A stretch of 64,000 nt of DNA from CAZIKB01 sp964539665 (lineage in GTDB: Bacteria; Zhuqueibacterota; Zhuqueibacteria; Oceanimicrobiales; Oceanimicrobiaceae). Made by a program: the position numbers and the translations under genes. The notes under the pieces were generated by a model that was not told the DNA's origin, did not search any database, and was given only the letters and a program-made list of their open reading frames with translations. The stretch lies in assembly GCA_964539665.1 (NCBI GenBank), contig CAZIKB010000005.1, positions 38,144 to 102,143 of the forward strand. The letters run 5' to 3'. The first letter of the stretch is position 1. Each line of letters begins with the position of its first letter. Below, in pieces: positions 51,981 to 59,630 of this stretch.

Positions 51981-53636
51981 TTAAGCCTTTTTTTTTAGCG
52001 GAATTAAACCAACTAAATAAATACCTGAGCTTAATACAAGACTGATAATTATAGGATACCAAACATATGCAGGATTATATAGTGTTGCATAAACACCAAT
52101 GCTAATACCGGTAATAGCACCTATAAGCATACTCGCTAATGCCCAAGTTGAATTTGCTTTCGTTTTAAGAAATAGCATTCCAAAGATTAAAGGAAAAAAT
52201 GATAATGCTGCAGAATAAAAAGTTAAAAGAAGGTTGATAAATAAATCTCCACCACCTTCAATATTCTTATCAAAGAATATAAAAAGTACTGTTGCAATCG
52301 ACACAACAAGGAAACCAAAATATTTTCCCTTGTTTAATATTTGTGATGTGGTGGCTATATCAATTTCATTTGGCTTTTCTATTAGATTTCGTGATTGTGA
52401 ATTAATATCATACGTATAAGTAAAAGAAATCCCCATCATAAATGAGTCTATTGTTGAAAGCATTATTGATATGATACTTATAATAAATGTATAACCTAAA
52501 ATTTGCTCCAAAATACTTGTTGAATTAATCATTTGTTTAGGAAAATCAATTAAAACATCTTCAAACGTCCAAGTTGGAAATGAGGCTGTGATCAACAAAC
52601 CAAATACAATAAAGAGAATCCAAGTAAACGGGGATTCAATTGCAAAATTCAACAACCCCTTTTTTATGTCTTGATTTATTTGTGAATTTGGTTCTGGCAT
52701 TTTTACTGACAATAATCGTTGCCAATTAGTCAAATCAACAAATTGCCAAGATAAGGGCAATATCATTAGCGCAAAAAGACCAGCAAAACCAAAACCTTCT
52801 AAATTGACAAAATTATTAACATTATAACTTTGAGTATTCTTAAAGATTATCAGAATTGAAAAGATTAAAATTGAAACAAAAAATACAGTTATCATAACAT
52901 TCAGTATTTTATCGAAGAATGAATTTAGTGAAATGAATCTTGTTTTTCTTATGAGCAAAATAATGGGAGTGAGTACCGATAAAAACAATAAGCCCCAAGT
53001 TAATTCACCGCCAATGATTGCCCCGTTGTTAAGAATCAGATAAAGCAAGTAAATTATTATTCCAAAAACACCAAAATAGGTAAAAGTTAATTGTAATTGG
53101 TCTGTTCTGATAGAACTGATTTGTCCGGCTTTAAAAAGATAAATTGCAATAAAAAAAATAAAGGCAAACACTGAAAAATAAAGCCAATTATTGCTTGGAA
53201 AGACAGAAAGCAATACCCGTGAACCGAACCATAATTCAGCAATAATATATCCAATAAATCCAACTATCGTCAGTAAGGAAGCAATAATTCTTGCTTTTTT
53301 TCCATAAGTTTCTCCAATGAGTCCGTGTAAAGTTTTTCCGCTACCTAAAAATCTTGAAATTTTATTAAAGCTAAAGTAAAAAAGAAGTATTCCAACTCCC
53401 CAAAATAACGCATTAACAAATGGCACAAAAAGAAACATTGAAGCGCCCCAAAATAAAAATGGGTAAATTGTGCTTACTTGAAATCCGTATGCAATTGATG
53501 AAGATGTAAATTCAGTTTTACCAACTTTCTTGAAAGCAGCAAAATAGTCGTCAGGGTGTTTAATTACATCTTTTTTTACAGTTAATGCTGCAATTAAGTA
53601 AATCAGCAGTGGTATTAAAATTATTATTATTCCCAT
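51981..53636 (-). CDS. Sodium:solute symporter (SSS)-like transporter
   Basis: 551 aa with about 13-14 TM helices and the LeuT-fold pattern of SSS transporters (HPDDYFAAFKKVG near the start, FLGSGKTLHGLIGETYGKKAR, LSTIDSFMMGISFTY). SSS proteins import sugars, amino acids, vitamins or anions with sodium; the substrate cannot be read from the sequence. The N-terminal segment after TM1 is unusual: it carries STIYPFLFWGASMF in place of the common sodium-site residues. The gene is visibly AT-richer than the flanking ones and heads a three-gene cluster, suggesting acquisition by transfer. Confidence 0.8.
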   Translation of the reverse strand: MGIIIILIPLLIYLIAALTVKKDVIKHPDDYFAAFKKVGKTEFTSSSIAYGFQVSTIYPFLFWGASMFLFVPFVNALFWGVGILLFYFSFNKISRFLGSGKTLHGLIGETYGKKARIIASLLTIVGFIGYIIAELWFGSRVLLSVFPSNNWLYFSVFAFIFFIAIYLFKAGQISSIRTDQLQLTFTYFGVFGIIIYLLYLILNNGAIIGGELTWGLLFLSVLTPIILLIRKTRFISLNSFFDKILNVMITVFFVSILIFSILIIFKNTQSYNVNNFVNLEGFGFAGLFALMILPLSWQFVDLTNWQRLLSVKMPEPNSQINQDIKKGLLNFAIESPFTWILFIVFGLLITASFPTWTFEDVLIDFPKQMINSTSILEQILGYTFIISIISIMLSTIDSFMMGISFTYTYDINSQSRNLIEKPNEIDIATTSQILNKGKYFGFLVVSIATVLFIFFDKNIEGGGDLFINLLLTFYSAALSFFPLIFGMLFLKTKANSTWALASMLIGAITGISIGVYATLYNPAYVWYPIIISLVLSSGIYLVGLIPLKKKA

Positions 53637-53804
53637 TTCTTTATCCTATTAGTTTTTATATTTTGTTACCTAAATGACTTATCGCTAACGCAAGATAAAA
53701 GTAGTTTCTTTAGCAAGAATATATATTCTAAATTTTTATTTAGTTTCAATAAAATATATTTGTTAACTGAACTTTCAAAACTTTAGTTCATTTTAAAAAA
53801 CACA

Positions 53805-53940
53805 TAACATATGTTATAATCGTTTAATATTAAAAAAGTAGGAACTATTAAAATGAAAAGCAAGATAAAATTTAAACCCGATCCTGTGATTTAAATAGAA
53901 CATCTGAACGATTGAAAGGGCTAACACCCAGGTTAATCCG
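53805..53940 (+). repeat. Direct repeat D1 with abortive gene start
   Basis: 136 bases homologous to 54847-54983 (D2). It holds a -10-like TATAAT (53815-53820), then an ATG at 53853 starting a 13-codon frame (MKSKIKFKPDPVI, stop at 53894), then the segment GGCTAACACCCAGGTTAATCCG split around 53919-53940. The rest of the 53637-54066 gap has no gene. The frame resembles the beginning of tyrosine-recombinase genes as I remember them, so this may be the cut-off 5' end of an integrase gene; that is low-confidence inference. Confidence 0.6.
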
Positions 53941-54066
53941 CCATGCGGAAATTAGCTGTGAAAAACCCCAAAACTAACCCAAGAAAGCAGCGCCCGTTTG
54001 TCAGGTAATGCGCTTGTTAGAACCAGATTGAAATGTGATTCCATACCCCTGACTCCGTGCAGCTCC

Positions 54067-54420
54067 CTATTCATGAAAGGTAATTATTGTCTGATTTATT
54101 TCGATGAAATCAAAGTTTTCAAAAGCTTCTGCGAACTGTTTTATGTTTCGTAAAAAGAGATTTTCTAAATCTATATTGGAAATATTTCCAGTTGATACAA
54201 GAAGAAGTTTATATGGTCGACGATACAAAGTGAAGGAGTCTACAAAGTCAGAATCCTTGGTAATAACTACTCGTTGTTCTTGTACTGAAATATCTTCGAT
54301 GATTTTATCAGGAGTTTGATTCTTCAAAGGCAGGTCGATTGTATGCAAAGAGTCATATCCCAGTTCATTCAAACGGAGAGAAAGCCGCCGTGGTAGTTGG
54401 GCATCGATAATGAATTTCAT
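54067..54420 (-). CDS. DUF5615 PIN-like toxin
   Basis: 117 aa. The PIN-like acidic residues are visible: IIDAQLPRRL (Asp6) and VVITKDSDFVD (Asp pair). DUF5615 proteins are small PIN-domain-like putative ribonucleases, nearly always paired with DUF433 antitoxins as here. The gene starts one base after the DUF433 stop. Predicted to cut RNA when free of the antitoxin. Confidence 0.87.
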   Translation of the reverse strand: MKFIIDAQLPRRLSLRLNELGYDSLHTIDLPLKNQTPDKIIEDISVQEQRVVITKDSDFVDSFTLYRRPYKLLLVSTGNISNIDLENLFLRNIKQFAEAFENFDFIEINQTIITFHE

Positions 54421-54421
54421 A

Positions 54422-54679
54422 TCAAGATATTATTTGTTGCATACGTTTGACCTGACTTAATCTTGCTGCAAACGCTAAAGCAGCATGAATGTCTGCACGT
54501 TCTAAATCTTCGTAGTCTGCTAATATATCCTCTGTCGTCATTCCAGAACTTAATAATTCCAAGATCATTTCGACAGGATAACGTAAACCACGAATACAAG
54601 GTTTGCCATGGCAGATGTCAGGGCTGATTGTAATACGCTGAGCGTACAAGTTTGCATTTTTAGTACCTTGTTGACTCAT
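54422..54679 (-). CDS. DUF433 antitoxin
   Basis: 85 aa. The DUF433 core is clear: ITISPDICHGKPCIRGLRYPV, then EDILADYEDLERADIHAALAFA. This is a helix-turn-helix domain that binds the promoter and the toxin. AGAGGA precedes the ATG at 54679. The pair is bracketed by direct repeats D1 and D2, so it looks like a captured cassette. Confidence 0.88.
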   Translation of the reverse strand: MSQQGTKNANLYAQRITISPDICHGKPCIRGLRYPVEMILELLSSGMTTEDILADYEDLERADIHAALAFAARLSQVKRMQQIIS

Positions 54680-54784
54680 GTGAATTCCTCTGTCTTTCGT
54701 TTAATTTTACCTGTTACTGTAAATACATGATAGAATAAAAGATTAAATCTGCAAGAATATGGAATTTTAAAGTAGAAATATCAG

Positions 54785-54983
54785 TTCCATCTATCGTGAT
54801 ATTAAAGGGTAAAAGTGGAAACCAGAATTTGATTTTCACTTTCGTGTAACTTATGTTATAATTGTATAATTTTTAAAATAATAGGGACTATTTAAATGAA
54901 AAGCAAGATAAAATTTACACCCGATCCTATGATTTAAATAGAACCTCTGAACGTTTGAAAAGACTAACGCCCAGGTTAATCCG
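54785..54983 (+). repeat. Direct repeat D2 with abortive gene start
   Basis: Bases 54847-54983 match D1 (ATG at 54896, 13-codon frame MKSKIKFTPDPMI, then ACTAACGCCCAGGTTAATCCG split near 54963-54983). Bases 54785-54846 additionally match the sequence before D3 (TTCCATCTAT, TGATATTAAAG, CAGAATTTGATTTTCACTTTC). A promoter-like TTTCAC (54834) - 17 - TATAAT (54857) lies upstream of the ATG. Two small hairpins (55000 and 55015-55028) follow. The 54680-55058 gap holds no gene. Confidence 0.65.
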
Positions 54984-55058
54984 ACTTATGGAGTCGCTTG
55001 CCGCGAAGCAAGATCAGGTTTGAACCTGTTGTTATATTTACTCAAATTCCTCTATTAT

Positions 55059-55466
55059 CTAAATACGGTTTCCGGCTACTTTTTCGCCAAGTCTGGCCCC
55101 TGCTAAAGCAAGGAAAAAGGCCACCACTCCCCCCATTAGCATCTTGGTAAAACTAAATTGAATAAAACTGTAAGGGGTAAAAATGGATAAGCACAACATA
55201 ATTGCCACAGATAAAAATGCGCCAACTGCAGGTTCATGAATTCGAATCCCTGGAGAAATCAATCCGATGATGAAACCACCGATAAAAAAGCTTACAAGAT
55301 TAAGTAAGCCCTGCAGCATGAAACGTAAGCTAATTGACATGTACCTGCCCACAACAAAGTTACCTATTAGCCCCCCAACAAATAGTTCTACACTAATGAA
55401 AATGACCATGCTGACAAACATCCATTTTTTTGAAAAAGAAAGGTACGTTGGATTATTCATTTGCAT
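55059..55466 (-). CDS. Small four-TM membrane protein
   Basis: 135 aa with four TM segments (MFVSMVIFISVELFVGGLIG, LVSFFIGGFIIGLISPG, AVGAFLSVAIMLCLSIF, MLMGGVVAFFLALAGARLG). Gly-rich helices and the ISPGIRIHEPAVGA loop resemble small DUF-type proteins of the YrvD/TIGR04086-like shape, but I cannot assign a family. ATGs at 55466 and 55460 are both possible starts. Stands alone. Confidence 0.65.
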   Translation of the reverse strand: MQMNNPTYLSFSKKWMFVSMVIFISVELFVGGLIGNFVVGRYMSISLRFMLQGLLNLVSFFIGGFIIGLISPGIRIHEPAVGAFLSVAIMLCLSIFTPYSFIQFSFTKMLMGGVVAFFLALAGARLGEKVAGNRI

Positions 55467-55551
55467 CTGCTTATTTCTTTAAGTATTGAAAGGATATTTT
55501 TGACTTTTAATCTTTAATATAGGCTAACCGTCGCAATCATGCTGTAGAGCG

Positions 55552-56598
55552 TTACTTTTTGTGGTCCGATCGAAGGATTCGGAATGGCTGCGTTCCGACG
55601 ACTATGCCATCCGTACCATGAACCTCCGCCCGAATGTATTTGCGCACATCAGGCAAATCGACCAAACTTAACCGATTTCCCTTGTGAACATTATTACCCT
55701 GGGACACCCATAATACGTAATCATAACCGGAGGCCTTAATTTGAATGGTTCCTAAATGTTCATCCACGGTGATCGACTCAATGACCGGAACAGGCGGCCC
55801 CTCAGGACCTTTGGGCGCATACACAAAGTAGAAGCATCCCTGTTCCAATGCCTGACGGACCAGATCACTGGTTAATTCAGGCAAGATCAGCACATTCCAG
55901 TTGCGGCCAAGATGTTGCTCTGGATGATGCATGTCGTCGTTGGAGAATCCCCAAACTGGACGTTCGGGTAGCAACTCAGTCAGAATGGCATCCCACTTTT
56001 TGCGGTCTCCCGAATAACGATCAGCCTGGTTGTATATTTCAAGACCAATGAGATGTTCATAACGCTGGTACATATCCGCGTACCATTCCACCGCCTTGTT
56101 GTACCGTCCCGGATGGTTAAACACCGCTAAGCCGCCTCGGCGTCCGATCTCTTCGATTGCTTCTTCTTCCGACTGCGCGTCAGGGTTGCCATAGTCGTTG
56201 AAAAAACTCGCAATATGGTGTACCTCTGATATTTCATTGCCCTGTATGGCCACCATGTTCAGTGTCTCCGGCTCTCTTTCATATTCCTGCCAAGGCCATG
56301 TCGGTGTAGTTGGGCCGTCATCGTCGTGATCAGTGAGTGCCAGAATCGAATATCCTAACTCCCGGTAATGGTCAATCACCGTATGCGGTGCGGCACTCGC
56401 ACCGCTCATTGTTGTGTGTGTGTGGAGATTAGCCTTGTATTGACCATGCTTCGCCCAATCCACACTTGCGTATGGGTTTTCGATTTGAAATGCTGACTGT
56501 CGACGGGCACAGCCCATCAGAAGAATAACTACTATGAAGATTGAGATGATAGCACATGAAAGAATACGGAAAAACCAGGTCGATGTTCTTGTTCTCAT
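55552..56598 (-). CDS. PHP-domain phosphoesterase, lipoprotein
   Basis: 348 aa from the ATG at 56598, chosen because AAGGAG lies 7 bases upstream. An N-terminal TM stretch ends in a lipobox (LMGC), so the protein is probably lipid-anchored outside the cytoplasmic membrane. PHP metal-site motifs are visible: YKANLHTHTTMSG, ALTDHDD, FNHPGRYN, and GFSNDDMHH. PHP proteins hydrolyse phosphoesters with two or three metal ions; the substrate is unknown. The next gene upstream (56665-57780) is another metal-dependent phosphoesterase on the same strand, and the two may work on related substrates. Confidence 0.87.
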   Translation of the reverse strand: MRTRTSTWFFRILSCAIISIFIVVILLMGCARRQSAFQIENPYASVDWAKHGQYKANLHTHTTMSGASAAPHTVIDHYRELGYSILALTDHDDDGPTTPTWPWQEYEREPETLNMVAIQGNEISEVHHIASFFNDYGNPDAQSEEEAIEEIGRRGGLAVFNHPGRYNKAVEWYADMYQRYEHLIGLEIYNQADRYSGDRKKWDAILTELLPERPVWGFSNDDMHHPEQHLGRNWNVLILPELTSDLVRQALEQGCFYFVYAPKGPEGPPVPVIESITVDEHLGTIQIKASGYDYVLWVSQGNNVHKGNRLSLVDLPDVRKYIRAEVHGTDGIVVGTQPFRILRSDHKK

Positions 56599-56664
56599 TT
56601 TTTGCTCCTTAGTCATAAAGTTGGTGGTTGCCGATTTTGTTCCAAAGCAATCTTAAATTACTGA

Positions 56665-57780
56665 TTATGCACCATCCACCGTCGCTCTGTGCAATATTAC
56701 ACGTAAGATTTCACCGGGTCGCCAAAGGCGCATGCGAGGCCCCCATGTGCCCGTACCGCGGCAGACAATAACTGTCATGCCGTCTATATCATATCGTCCT
56801 TCAAGCAAAGGGTATCGTTGCTGGACGATATACCCAAAAGGCCAGATTTGTCCGCCATGAGTGTGCCCGGAAAGCATCAAATTAACACCTGCTTTTGCTG
56901 CCTTGTCATACTCTAATGGTGAATGTGAGAGTAGAATGGTAGTCCCTGGAGGACGATTTGTCAGAGCTTCTGATAGGACATCATTCTTCTTACCAGACCG
57001 ATTTTGGGACGTGAGATCTTCAACACCAGCTAAAACTATACCAGGATGGAGTTCCACCCATGAATTATTAAGTGTTTTAAATCCGGGACCATTTAAAGTT
57101 TCCCTATTTTGATCATACCGGCCGTAAGACTCGTGATTACCAGAAACAGCCCAGACGCCCATAGGTGCAGAAAGACGGCGCAAAATCGGATCGATTTCCT
57201 CTTGGGAATGACCATGTCCTTCTAAGATATCTCCTAAGAGCACTATAATGTCTGGCTGCTGCTCTTGAATTTGGGAAATGCGTGCTTCGAGCCATTTTTT
57301 ACCAAGTAGTGAGCCGATATGTAGGTCAGATATTGCAACAAGTTCCTTGCCGTCCATTTCAATAGGAAGGTTGGAGAGATAGACATCATAATTTTGCACT
57401 ACCGGCGGACGAAGACCTTGGACATGTGCAACTACAGAAAGTAATCCACCGGCCAAAAATGCCAATCCACGCAAAGAAGGAACTGTTCGAGACAACAGCA
57501 AGCCGAATCCAGTGAGCAAGTCTACTGCAAGAAGGGGGATGAATATTAAAAAAAGTGTACCCATCCAGTTCATGCCGAACATCTCCAGCATTATTGCAAG
57601 GATGCCAGCTTCACCATGGCCAAAGACACGTCCCAAAACGAAGCCTGTCCAAAGGAGTATTCCGATTCCAATGAGGTTTTTTTTAGGAAGATTATTTTTT
57701 ATGAATGGTATCGAACTAACACGCCAGAAGACATATATGTGCATTAAAGTGACAGCGGATAAAAGAATCGTCCCAAACAT
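56665..57780 (-). CDS. Membrane metallophosphoesterase (YkuE-like)
   Basis: 371 aa. About four TM helices precede the catalytic domain, which shows all five calcineurin-type blocks: ISDLHIGS, LLGDILEGHG, SGNHESYG, LLSHSPLEY, and LSGHTHGGQIWPFG. The domain faces the outside or is membrane-attached. Relatives such as YkuE and LpxG-like enzymes hydrolyse UDP-lipids or nucleotides. The start is the ATG at 57780 with AAGGAT upstream. It is 66 bases before the PHP gene, so the two are likely one operon. Confidence 0.87.
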   Translation of the reverse strand: MFGTILLSAVTLMHIYVFWRVSSIPFIKNNLPKKNLIGIGILLWTGFVLGRVFGHGEAGILAIMLEMFGMNWMGTLFLIFIPLLAVDLLTGFGLLLSRTVPSLRGLAFLAGGLLSVVAHVQGLRPPVVQNYDVYLSNLPIEMDGKELVAISDLHIGSLLGKKWLEARISQIQEQQPDIIVLLGDILEGHGHSQEEIDPILRRLSAPMGVWAVSGNHESYGRYDQNRETLNGPGFKTLNNSWVELHPGIVLAGVEDLTSQNRSGKKNDVLSEALTNRPPGTTILLSHSPLEYDKAAKAGVNLMLSGHTHGGQIWPFGYIVQQRYPLLEGRYDIDGMTVIVCRGTGTWGPRMRLWRPGEILRVILHRATVDGA

Positions 57781-57837
57781 GATATCCTTTCTAATTAATT
57801 CTATTTAAACTGGAATTTATTCTTACCGAGTAGATCA

Positions 57838-57912
57838 GAGGCCTTTCGGCCTCGTTCCCCTCTCATAACTGTACGTGAAACTTTTGCCTCATCCCGATTT
57901 CACATCGGGATT
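57838..57912 (-). ncRNA. Decayed group II intron 3' end (domain V/VI-like)
   Basis: On the minus strand, 57900-57864 reads GGGATGAGGCAAAAGTTTCA then CGTACAGTTAT, the outline of group II intron domain V (GAGCCG..GAAA..CGTACGGTT) with several changed positions. GAGAGGGGAACG follows, then a perfect hairpin GAGGCC-GAAA-GGCCTC (57853-57838) in the place of domain VI. The altered 5' strand of domain V should make it inactive. No reverse transcriptase frame is present. The remaining gap 57913-58128 shows only a short CAGGTG/CACCTG hairpin near 58105. Confidence 0.5.
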
Positions 57913-58128
57913 TCGGTACTTTGTCAGATGGGCTTCACACCCCGTCATCAGAGTAACGGTAGCATGCCATCTAAGGGTACTGATAGGAATATATCAGGTT
58001 TGTCTAAAGAACAATAAATCCTTAACAAACATTCAATTATGCGACTTCGTGTTGCAATATAACGATCAAGTTCACCCGACGAAAACCTCATCGCGGTTTT
58101 TGATCAGGTGGAGCACCTGGTTAGTTAA

Positions 58129-58761
58129 TTATTTATTGATCGTGTTCACTATGGCCTCTAGCCCCTCACCATTGTGGCTCCCGCTTCCTTTGATAATAGT
58201 GTGCAAGCCTTCCACGTAATGTGTAAAGATTACATAGGCTTCGACAAATTCACGACCGGCCGTCACGGAGTCATCGGCATGTTTTTGCGTTTCGCTGGCA
58301 TGTTGAAAACGTTCACGAATGCCATTGGCCATGGCTTTCGTTAAGACATCGACCAACTTATCCACCGATCCACTTTCCAAAGCTTTGTCGGCCAGGGCAA
58401 CAGCCGGATCTACAGCTTCACCTGGTTTCAAACCAGTGTAGAGCGCCCCTTCACCAGTCCGATGAATACGAACCAGAGTTTCGAAAAAGTACATATCAGC
58501 TAATGCTTTGGCCTCGGCACCCTTGACACGAACTGCAAGAGTTTTTTGAAAAGCGACTCGAATCTCTGTTTCATCCGCGGCTCGCACCCATTTAAGCAAT
58601 GGTGTTACATCACCCTTTTCAAGGGCCATTCTTGCTGCTTGCACCACTGGACCATCAAGCGTGTCGCAATGTGAAAAGGCGTTTTTGCTCAATGCGGTAC
58701 ATAAAAGTCCGATTCCCAAAAATGCCACCATGATACGAGCCAAATAATTTCTTGTAGCCAT
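58129..58761 (-). CDS. DUF6448 family protein, exported
   Basis: 210 aa. A signal peptide (ARIMVAFLGIGLLCTALSKNAFS) is followed by HCDTLDGPVVQAARMALEKGD, the conserved beginning of the DUF6448 family, and a helical domain with several His residues (HADD, THYVEGLHTI). The N-terminal HCDT and later Glu/His suggest a metal or haem site, but the function is unknown. RBS AAGGAGG lies upstream of the ATG. Stands alone. Confidence 0.8.
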   Translation of the reverse strand: MATRNYLARIMVAFLGIGLLCTALSKNAFSHCDTLDGPVVQAARMALEKGDVTPLLKWVRAADETEIRVAFQKTLAVRVKGAEAKALADMYFFETLVRIHRTGEGALYTGLKPGEAVDPAVALADKALESGSVDKLVDVLTKAMANGIRERFQHASETQKHADDSVTAGREFVEAYVIFTHYVEGLHTIIKGSGSHNGEGLEAIVNTINK

Positions 58762-58935
58762 TGTTTTCCTCCTTCGGTTGTTAAGCTAACGATTGGCTAA
58801 TTTCCCAGCGACGATTCTGCACAATACTTTGAAATATAACTCAATGTTGGAAAAGTACTGAACTCTAAAAATCGCTTTAGGCTAACTGGTCAAGTTGAGC
58901 CAAATGTTAGGTAATTTATTTGGATAATTTTTAGT

Positions 58936-59142
58936 CTATCGAGTTATCGTTTGCAACTTTTCTCTAATAACTTTCCGGAGCGTGCTTTCCAACTTACCTT
59001 CGTGTTGTTGAATATACTGGCATAATGCATCATTGATCAAGGTTTGGAAATTTCCACCGCCAGATGTATGAACAGCAACGCGAAACCATTTAATCATATT
59101 GTCATCCAAACGAATTGTTATGCGTGTTTCACCAGATGGCGT
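58936..59142 (-). pseudogene. BrnA-type antitoxin remnant
   Basis: The open frame reads PSGETRITIRLDDNMIKWFR, then VAVHTSGGGNFQTLINDAL and KVIREKLQTITR, the C-terminal RHH half of BrnA antitoxins. A TAA (59145-59143) cuts it immediately upstream and no start codon is available for the N-terminal part. Expression from the internal ATG (..DDNM..) would lack the first RHH strand. It follows the toxin remnant on the same strand, the usual brnT-brnA order. Confidence 0.7.
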
Positions 59143-59195
59143 TTATATAACTGCGCCTTGTTGAGCGCTGCTGAAATTATATTCTTCTTTTGCGT

Positions 59196-59309
59196 TTATA
59201 TGTTGTTTTTCTCTTTTTTAGTATCTTTGTGTGCTGAAATTATTCGAATATTGTCACTGCGATGCATATACACGACAACAAGTACTCGGCCAAACAAATC
59301 CCAAGCTTC
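59196..59309 (-). pseudogene. BrnT-type toxin remnant (C-terminal part)
   Basis: The frame reads AWDLFGRVLVVVYMHRSDN, then IRIISAHKDTKKEKNNI and stop, closely matching the end of BrnT ribonucleases (GRVLVVV..R..IRIISAR.AT..E). The N-terminal half is absent; the MITE-like element at 59331-59464 lies where it should be. The locus is a dead brnTA pair. Confidence 0.7.
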
Positions 59310-59330
59310 AAAACTCAAAATCGCAAACAC

Positions 59331-59464
59331 TAGTAGAGCGATTCCTAATCATCATTGCAGTCATTGCGAGGAGTGTGCAACGAAGCAATCTCCTTATTAT
59401 CAATTACCTGTGAGATTGCATCGTTTCGCCCGCAATGACATGCTATTTAGGAATCGCTCTGCTA
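59331..59464. mobile_element. MITE-like palindromic element
   Basis: Nested inverted repeats: outer arms TAGTAGAGCGATTCCTAA (59331-59348) and TTAGGAATCGCTCTGCTA (59447-59464), 17 of 18 paired; inner arms GTCATTGCG (59360-59368) / CGCAATGAC (59431-59439) and GCAATCTC (59385-59392) / GAGATTGC (59412-59419). No coding capacity. It is a folded non-autonomous element or dispersed repeat, positioned between the brnT remnant and the kinase gene end. Confidence 0.7.
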
Positions 59465-59471
59465 TAACCTT

Positions 59472-59630
59472 CTATTCCACCGGTCCCAAATAGCGGTCGA
59501 GCCAGGCCAGAATTTCCTTGATAGAATCGTTCATGGGCGGGATATGGTCAGTCTCGTATAACTTAAGTACCTTGTGCTCATCCGGCGTTCCCAAAAGATC
59601 AAACATCGGTTTCATGGAAGTCTCATAGGG
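59472..59630 (-). pseudogene. Detached C-terminal tail of the kinase-hydrolase gene
   Basis: In another frame the minus strand continues the hydrolase fold after the break: PYETSMKPMFDLLGTPDEHK, then VLKLYETDHIPPMNDSIKEI and a final LDRYLGPVE. This includes the catalytic-type His (TDHIPP). The jump is explained by two extra bases in the TATATCC stretch near 59631-59636. Confidence 0.75.
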
